Below are positions 1 through 5,188 of a DNA stretch of 6,688 nucleotides, piece after piece. Positions within the stretch are counted from its first letter, which is position 1, and each line of letters opens with the position of its first letter. The DNA comes from Desulfobacteraceae bacterium. GTDB lineage: Bacteria > Desulfobacterota > DSM-4660 > Desulfatiglandales > Desulfatiglandaceae. Both the position numbers and the translations under genes were made by a program. The stretch lies in the NCBI GenBank assembly GCA_011048855.1, contig DSCZ01000552.1:1-6688 (forward strand), read 5' to 3'. The notes below the pieces were generated by a model. It was given only the letters and a program-made list of their open reading frames with translations, searched no databases and was not told the DNA's origin.

Positions 1-1
1 C

Positions 2-1099
2 CTCAAGGGGCTTGTGAACGACGTCTACCGGCATCCCCTCATCCACGTGCACATGGATGCGGAGATAACGGATGCCGCCGGATATGTAGGGAATTTCGTG
101 ACCGGTGTCCGTTCCGAAAGGGGTTTCTCCAAAATCAAACACGGAGCTGCGGTCATCGCCGTGGGTGCCGATGAATATAAACCCGAAGAATATCTTTACC
201 CGGACGACGACCGGGTGATGACCCAGCTGGAGCTTGAAGGCCGGGTGGCGGAGGCGGACGAGGGTCTGCTGAGCGCCGGCAGCCTGGTCATGATCCAATG
301 CGTCGGGTGCAGAAACGAGGAGAGGAATTATTGCTCCAGGATCTGTTGCAACCAGGCAGTCAAAAACGCGTTGAAGCTCAAGGAATTGAACCCCGGCATG
401 GACATATACATTTTTTTCCGGGACATGAGAACCTATGGATTCAGAGAGGATTATTACCGTGAAGCCTCGAACAGGGATGTAAGGTTCGTCCGCTTCGAGG
501 CGGGCGGGGAACCCTCCGTGGAGGCGGTCGAGGAGGAAGGGCGGCCGGTTTTGAGGGTCTCGGCCGTGGATCCGATTCTGGGGGAAACCCTTGCGGTGGA
601 CGCCGATTATCTTGTTTTGTCCGCAGCGGTGGTGCCACACCCGGAGAACAAGAGGATAGCGCAGTTGTTCAAGGTTCCCCTCGGTGACGACAAGTTTTTC
701 AAGGAAGCGCATGTGAAGCTGCGGCCTGTGGATTTTGCCGCGGAAGGAATTTATCTTTGCGGTACGGCTCATTATCCGAAGCACATTCTCGAGACGGTCA
801 ACCAGGCTGTCGGGGCCGCCGGCAGGGCATTGACACTGTTATCGCATGATGTCGTCACGGTGTCCGGCTCGGTCTGCGAGGTGGATTACGAAAAATGCGT
901 CTCGTGCGGGGCGTGCATCGCGGCCTGCAAGTACAACGCGATTTCCTTCGGTGATACCCCTGAAGGGAAAAAGGCTGTTGTGAACCAGGTGATCTGCAAG
1001 GGAGACGGTCTGTGCAATGCGAAATGCCCCGTGGGGGCGATTTCGCTCAAGCATTTCACCGACCAGGAGATTTTGAGCCAGATAGATGCGGCGGCGTGA
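2..1099 (+). CDS. hdrA: Heterodisulfide reductase subunit A (HdrA)-like, C-terminal part; 5' end outside window
   Basis: The reading frame is open from base 2 and reads as HdrA from its first residues, so the GTG at 14 is not the real start. About 365 C-terminal residues are present; whole HdrA proteins are usually around 650 or longer. HdrA is the FAD-containing subunit of soluble heterodisulfide-reductase-type complexes and the site of flavin-based electron bifurcation. Visible first is the second half of the thioredoxin-reductase-like fold, with the family's Cys-rich stretch (QCVGCRNEERNYCSRICC, about 295-350) and a GTAHYPK segment near the flavin (about 760-785). Two C-terminal ferredoxin motifs follow. 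The first is CVSCGACIAAC (896-928). The second is CKGDGLCNAKCP (995-1030), where an Asp (1004-1006) stands in place of the usual second Cys. In known complexes this domain takes electrons from MvhD, encoded next after a 283-base gap. Family assignment is firm; the physiological substrate is not visible. Confidence 0.93.
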   Translation, partial: LKGLVNDVYRHPLIHVHMDAEITDAAGYVGNFVTGVRSERGFSKIKHGAAVIAVGADEYKPEEYLYPDDDRVMTQLELEGRVAEADEGLLSAGSLVMIQCVGCRNEERNYCSRICCNQAVKNALKLKELNPGMDIYIFFRDMRTYGFREDYYREASNRDVRFVRFEAGGEPSVEAVEEEGRPVLRVSAVDPILGETLAVDADYLVLSAAVVPHPENKRIAQLFKVPLGDDKFFKEAHVKLRPVDFAAEGIYLCGTAHYPKHILETVNQAVGAAGRALTLLSHDVVTVSGSVCEVDYEKCVSCGACIAACKYNAISFGDTPEGKKAVVNQVICKGDGLCNAKCPVGAISLKHFTDQEILSQIDAAA

Positions 1100-1176
1100 A
1101 ATGTTTCGATGTTACTGTGTGTGGCTTTTTTTAAGGGAGATTTGTCTGAACCATGTTCATTCCAGGATGTGGCTTT

Positions 1177-1267
1177 TATCGGCGTCGGTATCGGCGTCGG
1201 TATCGGGGTCGAAAGTGCACCGGAATCAAAAATCGACCCCGATACTGATAGCGACTCCGACCCCGAT
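1177..1267. repeat. Large imperfect inverted repeat built from a 12-bp tandem repeat
   Basis: The left arm holds nearly three tandem copies of TATCGGCGTCGG (1177-1188, 1189-1200, and a variant at 1201-1211). The right arm (1233-1267) is close to its reverse complement: 28 of 35 positions pair between 1178-1212 and 1233-1267. The innermost 13 pairs (1200-1212 with 1233-1245) are perfect, around a 20-base loop. The element sits in the 1100-1382 gap between hdrA and mvhD. No credible gene is seen in that gap. It may act as a transcript-stabilising or attenuating structure or be a dispersed genomic repeat; the sequence alone does not decide. It lacks a following T-run, so it is not a typical intrinsic terminator. 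Confidence 0.8.
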
Positions 1268-1283
1268 TGAGGGTCCAAGGCGG

Positions 1284-1308
1284 TGTGGGAGCGCTTTTCA
1301 AGCGCGAT
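1284..1308 (+). repeat. REP-like palindromic element, copy 1
   Basis: The element begins TGTGGGAGCG and ends CGCGAT, enclosing a perfect 6-bp stem GCGCTT/AAGCGC (1291-1296 with 1300-1305) and a 3-base loop. A second copy with matching ends lies at 6482-6507. REP sequences carry a GTAG- or GTGG-type foot next to a hairpin and are mobilised by REP-associated tyrosine transposases; both copies here fit that pattern. No such transposase gene is in the window. Confidence 0.65.
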
Positions 1309-1324
1309 AATTGATGCACCGCAC

Positions 1325-1355
1325 GGGAACAGGATCGCGGTTCCGACCAGTTCCC
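1325..1355 (+). promoter_or_regulatory. Possible alternative hairpins just before the mvhD ribosome-binding site
   Basis: GGGAAC (1325-1330) can pair with GTTCCC (1350-1355). Alternatively GGAAC (1326-1330) can pair with GTTCC (1340-1344). The two pairings exclude each other and lie directly upstream of the Shine-Dalgarno sequence at 1366. The stems are only 5-6 bp, so a regulatory role is speculative. Confidence 0.25.
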
Positions 1356-1365
1356 ACGAATATGC

Positions 1366-1379
1366 AAAGGAGGTGATCC
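1366..1379 (+). promoter_or_regulatory. Extended Shine-Dalgarno site of mvhD
   Basis: AAAGGAGGTGATCC is complementary over 14 bases to the conserved 3' end of bacterial 16S rRNA. The GGAGG core ends at 1373, nine bases before the GTG at 1383. The site contains an in-frame TGA (1374-1376), which rules out any start further upstream. The GTG is then the only usual initiation codon between that stop and the selenocysteine TGA, so this site decides the mvhD start. Confidence 0.9.
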
Positions 1380-1382
1380 AGC

Positions 1383-2150
1383 GTGGGTGCAAATCCCAAG
1401 TTCAGGCCGAAAATTCTTGGCTTTATATGCCACTGGTGAGGCTACGGCGCGGCGGACATGGCTGGAGTTTCCAGGCTGCAATATACGAGTGAAGCAAGGT
1501 TTATCCGTGTTATGTGTTCCGGCAGGGTCGATCCGGAGTTCGTGCTGAGGGCTTTTTTAAACGGAACCGACGGTGTGCTGGTCGGAGGCTGCCGCCTCGG
1601 AGAATGCAACTACATCACCCACGGTAACTATCATGCGCTTGATATGGTTCTTCTTTTTAAACGCGTGATGGAACAGGCCGGTATCAATGCTCAACGTCTT
1701 ACAATAAAATTCATGTCTTCCGGCGAAGGAAATATTCTGGCAGAAACTGTAAACAACTTTGTCGATAAAATTACGAAACTTGGACCTATCGGATCAAGTG
1801 AAAATCTGGATAAGGATTTATTAAAATTAAAATTTAAATCGATAGAAACATTATTGCCATATTTGAAGTTAGTTCAAAGTGAAAGGTTATCGGTAAAACT
1901 TAAAACCGAAGCAGAGCATCTCGATTATTTCAGTAGTGAAGAGATGAAAAGATTGATCGATGAATCGGTGATCGAAAAATTAAAATTGAGCCAAATCATC
2001 GGCCTGTTGCAGCAGAGCCCCCGGTCCACCGGAGAAATAGCCGGGATACTGGGCTTGAACCCCTCCGAAGTTTCGAGGCACCTCAACAGCTCATCCAGGC
2101 AGGGTTTGGTCAGATACGACGAAAGCATGAAACGCTTCGCAGCGGCGTAG
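1383..2150 (+). CDS. mvhD: Selenocysteine-containing MvhD/FlpD-type electron-transfer subunit with C-terminal winged-helix domain
   Basis: MvhD is a [2Fe-2S] protein that passes electrons from a hydrogenase, formate dehydrogenase or diaphorase into HdrA. Read from GTG 1383 through TGA 1437-1439 it gives 255 residues. The N-terminus is FICHW-U-GYGAADMAGVSRLQY, matching the family motif CNWC-x-YAGAD with selenocysteine (residue 19) at the second Cys. The FlpD domain continues with VMCSGRVDP (Cys45) and GCRLGEC (Cys70, Cys75), to about residue 140. A helical, AT-rich-coded linker follows, then a helix-turn-helix domain (about 202-255) with the recognition-type segment NPSEVSRHLNSSSRQG. A SECIS-like hairpin lies just after the TGA. 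The ATG at 1458 would give a 230-residue protein lacking Cys16 and residue 19, so it is rejected. NuoE starts 25 bases downstream. VhuD proteins with selenocysteine are known in methanococci, and related ones have been reported in deltaproteobacteria. The alternative, a nonsense-mutated pseudogene, is unlikely given the intact flanking sequence and the hairpin. Confidence 0.92.
1437..1439 (+). other. Selenocysteine codon (recoded TGA) in mvhD
   Basis: This TGA lies in frame between the conserved TGC-CAC-TGG (Cys-His-Trp) and GGC-TAC-GGC codons, where the family normally has Cys. Sequence on both sides stays homologous to MvhD. Selenocysteine needs selA, selB, selC and selD elsewhere in the genome, and none of these is in the window. 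Confidence 0.9.
1449..1479 (+). promoter_or_regulatory. Bacterial SECIS element
   Basis: Just downstream of the recoded TGA, CTGGA (1462-1466) pairs with TCCAG (1470-1474) around a GTT loop (1467-1469). A second helix, GCGGC (1449-1453) with GCTGC (1475-1479, one G-U pair), can stack beneath it, with an 8-base bulge on the 5' side. The loop starts 27 bases after the TGA and opens with G then U. Bacterial SECIS elements have such a G/U apical loop roughly 16-37 bases after UGA, where SelB binds. The upper stem is solid; the lower helix is less certain. Confidence 0.8.
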
Positions 2151-2175
2151 CGGCCGAAGAAGGTCAGGAAAGGTT

Positions 2176-2628
2176 ATGGAAAACGACAGAATCGATCGGA
2201 TCATCGAAAAGCACGGCGGTGAACCCAGTTCGCTGATCCAGGTGATGCTCGACATTCAGAGTGAGAATCACTGGCTGCCGAAAGAGGCGCTTGAAAGGAT
2301 AAGCGGAAAGCTGCAGGTTCCAATGACCCGGATACACCACATCGCCACCTTTTACAAGGCGTTCAGCCTGGTTCCCAAGGGCCGTCACCGGATACATATA
2401 TGCATGGGCACCGCGTGCCATGTGCGTGGAGCACCCCGAGTGCTGGACGCGGTGCAGAATTTGATCGACATCAGGCCGGGGGAGACCGATCTTGACCTGA
2501 AATTCAGCCTTGAGACGGTGAATTGCCTCGGTTGCTGTGCACTCGGCCCGGTTATGGAGATCGACGGTGAGACGCACGGCAAGATGACTTCGGCCGACGT
2601 TTCGGGTATTTTAAAAAACTATGAGTAA
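2176..2628 (+). CDS. nuoE: NuoE-like [2Fe-2S] NADH dehydrogenase subunit (HndA/HydC type)
   Basis: The protein has 150 residues, the usual size for the thioredoxin-like 24-kDa subunit family of complex I and NAD-linked hydrogenases. An N-terminal helical part (about 1-60) carries the family stretch MTRIHHIATFYKAF. The [2Fe-2S] ligands are Cys76 and Cys81 (CMGTAC) and Cys117 and Cys121 (CLGCC), the standard C-x4-C and C-x3-C spacing. The subunit relays electrons to or from the FMN of NuoF, encoded nine bases downstream; the two normally form a tight pair. The start is the ATG preceded by AGGAAAGG (2166-2173). Nothing looks degraded. No membrane segment is seen, so it should act in the cytoplasm. 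It belongs with NuoF to a soluble diaphorase module, not to a complete complex I, because no membrane nuo genes are present. Confidence 0.93.
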   Translation: MENDRIDRIIEKHGGEPSSLIQVMLDIQSENHWLPKEALERISGKLQVPMTRIHHIATFYKAFSLVPKGRHRIHICMGTACHVRGAPRVLDAVQNLIDIRPGETDLDLKFSLETVNCLGCCALGPVMEIDGETHGKMTSADVSGILKNYE

Positions 2629-2637
2629 GGTAATGCT

Positions 2638-4569
2638 ATGTCACCGATAAGTTCCCCGGCTGAACTGGAGAAATTCAGAAGCGAAATTCTTTCGAAACGA
2701 GATCCGAACGGAACCTGCATCACGGTTTGTTCCGGCTCTGCGTGTCATGCTTCCGGAAGCAAAGCGGTCGCCGTCAGGCTCGAGGAGGAGATCGAAAAGC
2801 AGGGTCTGAGGGCCGACGTGGAGATCCGCAGGACAGGATGCCACGGATTTTGCGAGAGAGGCCCCATCATTGTCATCCACCCGGAGAAGATATGCTACCT
2901 TCAGATCACTCCCGACGACATCCCTGAAATCCTTTCCCGGACGGTAAAGAAGGGTGAGGTGATAGAGCGACTTCTTTACACCGACCCCGCCACCGGCGAA
3001 AAAAAGGTTCATGAATCCGAAATCCCTTTTTATAAGCACCAGGAACGCCTGGTTTTCGGCTCGAATGGAAACATCGACCCGAAAAGCCTCGACGATTACC
3101 TGGCAATAGGCGGCTATGCGGCACTGGCGAAGGTCCTCTCGGGGATGACTCCCGAGATGGTCATCGAGGAGGTCAAGAAGTCCAACCTTCGAGGCAGAGG
3201 GGGGGGCGGCTTTCCGGCCGGAAGAAAATGGGAAGGTTCGCGTAATGCGGCAGGGGATGTTAAATACGTGATCGTCAATGCCGATGAGGGAGACCCCGGG
3301 GCATACATGGATCGTAGCCTGCTCGAGGGAAATCCCCATTCGGTGCTCGAGGGCCTGACGATCGGCGCCTACGCGGTAGGCTCCGTCGAAGGCTACATCT
3401 ACGTCAGACAGGAATACCCCCTGGCCGTGGAGAACGTGACCGCCGCGATCAGGCAGTCTGAGGAGTATGGTTTTCTCGGGGAAAATATACTCGGATCCGG
3501 CTTCGATTTCAGGGTTAAGGTGCATCAGGGGGCCGGGGCGTTTGTGTGCGGGGAATCGACGGCTCTCATGACTGCGCTCGAAGGCAGGGCAGGGGAGCCG
3601 AGGCCGAAATACATCCGGTCGAACGTCAAAGGGCTGTGGAACAGGCCAAGTGTTTTAAACAACGTCGAGACATGGGCGAATGTCCCGCTTATCATCAACA
3701 AAGGCGCCGAATGGTTCACCCGGTTCGGGACCGACGGAAGCAAGGGCACCAAGATTTTTTCGCTCGTCGGTAAGATTAACAACACCGGCCTGGTGGAAGT
3801 GCCTATGGGTATGACCCTGAGGGATATCATCTATAAAATAGGCGGGGGGATTCCGGGTGGTAAGAAGTTCAAGGCGGTTCAAACCGGGGGGCCTTCCGGG
3901 GGATGTCTCCCTGAGGAACTGCTGGACCTGGAGGTGGGTTTCGACGAACTGACCGGTGCAGGTTCGATGATGGGCTCGGGCGGGATGATCGTGATGGACG
4001 AGGACACCTGCATGGTTGATGTGGCCAGGTATTTCCTTGATTTTTTGAGCGATGAATCCTGTGGGAAGTGCGTCCCGTGCCGGGAAGGCATTCGGCAGAT
4101 GCTGAAGACGCTTGCCAACATAACGAAAGGCAAAGGAAAAGAAGGCGACATCGAACTTCTCGAGGAACTGGCGGAGGTGGTGAGCGAGGCATCCCTCTGT
4201 GCACTGGGGAAAAGCGCCCCGAATCCCTTTTTGAGCACTCTGAGGTACTTCAGGGAGGAATATGAGGCGCACATAAACGAGAAGAGGTGTCCGGCGCTTT
4301 CGTGCAAGGATCTGATTTCATACTACATCGATCCGGCAAAGTGCCGGGCCTGCATGATATGCCTTAGGAAATGTCCGTCGGAGGCGATTTCAGGAGGCAA
4401 AAACAGGATCCACCTTATAGATCAGGAAAAATGCACGAAATGCGGGACCTGTTTTGACGTGTGTCCTGCGAGGTTCGGTGCGGTGAGGAAGATTTCCGGC
4501 GAGCCGGTTCCGCCTGCCGTGTCTGAAGAAGAAAGAACCATTGTCAGGAAGAGCAAAAAAAATGGGTGA
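2638..4569 (+). CDS. nuoF: NuoF-like NAD(H)/FMN subunit with N-terminal 2Fe-2S and C-terminal 2x[4Fe-4S] domains (HndC/HydB type)
   Basis: This 643-residue protein is the NAD(H)-oxidising/reducing flavin subunit. Domains in order: a thioredoxin-like [2Fe-2S] domain (Cys31, Cys36, Cys68, Cys72); the FMN/NADH fold with the glycine-rich motif SNLRGRGGGGFPAG (from residue 182) and NADEGDPGAYMDR (from 214); an SLBB-type segment; the N3-type [4Fe-4S] site CGKCVPC (Cys475, Cys478, Cys481) with Cys521 as fourth ligand; and two C-terminal ferredoxin motifs (Cys569/572/575/579 and Cys599/602/605/609). Plain complex I NuoF (about 430-450 residues) lacks both extensions. This architecture is that of NAD-linked and electron-bifurcating hydrogenase or formate dehydrogenase flavoproteins. 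It starts nine bases after nuoE, with TAAGG over the nuoE stop as a modest ribosome site, and overlaps the next gene by eight bases. The partner enzyme is inferred to be the HdrA-MvhD unit encoded upstream. Confidence 0.94.
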   Translation: MSPISSPAELEKFRSEILSKRDPNGTCITVCSGSACHASGSKAVAVRLEEEIEKQGLRADVEIRRTGCHGFCERGPIIVIHPEKICYLQITPDDIPEILSRTVKKGEVIERLLYTDPATGEKKVHESEIPFYKHQERLVFGSNGNIDPKSLDDYLAIGGYAALAKVLSGMTPEMVIEEVKKSNLRGRGGGGFPAGRKWEGSRNAAGDVKYVIVNADEGDPGAYMDRSLLEGNPHSVLEGLTIGAYAVGSVEGYIYVRQEYPLAVENVTAAIRQSEEYGFLGENILGSGFDFRVKVHQGAGAFVCGESTALMTALEGRAGEPRPKYIRSNVKGLWNRPSVLNNVETWANVPLIINKGAEWFTRFGTDGSKGTKIFSLVGKINNTGLVEVPMGMTLRDIIYKIGGGIPGGKKFKAVQTGGPSGGCLPEELLDLEVGFDELTGAGSMMGSGGMIVMDEDTCMVDVARYFLDFLSDESCGKCVPCREGIRQMLKTLANITKGKGKEGDIELLEELAEVVSEASLCALGKSAPNPFLSTLRYFREEYEAHINEKRCPALSCKDLISYYIDPAKCRACMICLRKCPSEAISGGKNRIHLIDQEKCTKCGTCFDVCPARFGAVRKISGEPVPPAVSEEERTIVRKSKKNG

Positions 4570-5188
4570 AATTCGATTGCAGATTGACGGGAAAGACGTC
4601 CAGGCCGCCGAAGGGATGACGGTTCTTGAAGCCGCCGCGGCCGCCGGGATTTTCATACCGACCTTGTGCCACCACGAGAAGCTCGAGCCGTACGGTGGAT
4701 GCCGGATATGCACGGTTGAGGTTGAGGCCCGGGGGCGCACCAATCTGGTGGCTGCGTGCCTTTACCCGGTTGAGCATGACCTGGTGGTGAGGACCAGGTC
4801 CGCCAGGATAGATAAAATAAGAAAAATGATCCTGGAGCTGCTGCTGGCCCACGCCCCCGAATCTCCGCAGCTGCGTGCGCTGGCAGAAGAGTACCACGCC
4901 GACGAAAACCGCTTCGATAAAGAATCTTCATTTTGCATCCATTGCGGTCTTTGTGTAAGATACTGCGCCGAGGTCAAACAAAAGAACGCGATCGGATTTG
5001 TCGACAGGGGAGCCAGGCGCGAGATATGTTTCAATCCTGAGACGGCGCTCGCCGAGTGCTGGAAATGCAAGGAGTGCTTCCCTCTCTGTCCTACCTCGGC
5101 ATTGCAGGCCGCCTACGTACTGACGCTGGCCCTTGCATCCCCGTTCGCTCGTACCCATCCGGAAATGCCGGAGACAGTAGATTCTTGA
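4562..5188 (+). CDS. Small 2Fe-2S plus 2x[4Fe-4S] electron-transfer protein (HoxU / NuoG N-terminal-like)
   Basis: The 208 residues hold only electron-carrier domains. A plant-type [2Fe-2S] ferredoxin domain has Cys36, Cys47, Cys50 and Cys66. A helical spacer follows, then CIHCGLCVRYC (Cys125/128/131/135) and CWKCKECFPLCP (Cys166/169/172/176). This matches the N-terminal arm of NuoG, HndD and NAD-linked formate dehydrogenases, or free HoxU, without any catalytic domain. The His-Cys3 [4Fe-4S] site usual after the 2Fe-2S domain is absent: the spacer reads LLLAHAPESPQLRALAEEYH, with no Cys. The ATG at 4562 was chosen because AGGAAGAG (4546-4553) precedes it at normal spacing and it overlaps the nuoF end by eight bases. 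A TTG at 4541 would add only seven unlike residues. It probably links NuoEF to MvhD/HdrA or to a separate oxidoreductase. Domain content is certain; the partner is inference. Confidence 0.88.
   Translation: MGEIRLQIDGKDVQAAEGMTVLEAAAAAGIFIPTLCHHEKLEPYGGCRICTVEVEARGRTNLVAACLYPVEHDLVVRTRSARIDKIRKMILELLLAHAPESPQLRALAEEYHADENRFDKESSFCIHCGLCVRYCAEVKQKNAIGFVDRGARREICFNPETALAECWKCKECFPLCPTSALQAAYVLTLALASPFARTHPEMPETVDS

Noticed and set aside
1267..1311. Promoter formed by TTGAGG (1267-1272) and GATAAT (1306-1311)
   Set aside because: The spacing is 33 bases, about twice the workable distance, and GATAAT overlaps the REP-like element. No convincing promoter for mvhD was found.
1086..1492. Short forward open frames in the hdrA-mvhD gap (1086-1310 and 1283-1492)
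   Set aside because: They run through tandem repeats and into mvhD in another frame, have no ribosome site, and give low-complexity proteins unlike any family I know.
1458..2150. MvhD starting at ATG 1458
   Set aside because: It would drop the conserved C-H-W-[C/U] motif. The strong Shine-Dalgarno site lies at 1366-1379, too far upstream to serve this ATG, and the homology continues upstream across the TGA.
2641..3525. Long reverse-strand open frame over nuoF, and similar ones over rimO (5590-6342)
   Set aside because: They mirror strongly coding GC-rich forward genes, show no recognisable domain, and have no sign of their own expression.
5056..5184. N-terminal extension of RimO back to ATG 5056
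   Set aside because: It overlaps the cluster-binding end of the previous gene in another frame and adds residues unlike RimO. The TTG at 5185 gives the normal family length.
4567..5188. Selenocysteine at the other gene-ending TGAs (1097-1099, 4567-4569, 5186-5188)
   Set aside because: The sequence after each does not continue the family, and each protein already has its full expected C-terminus.
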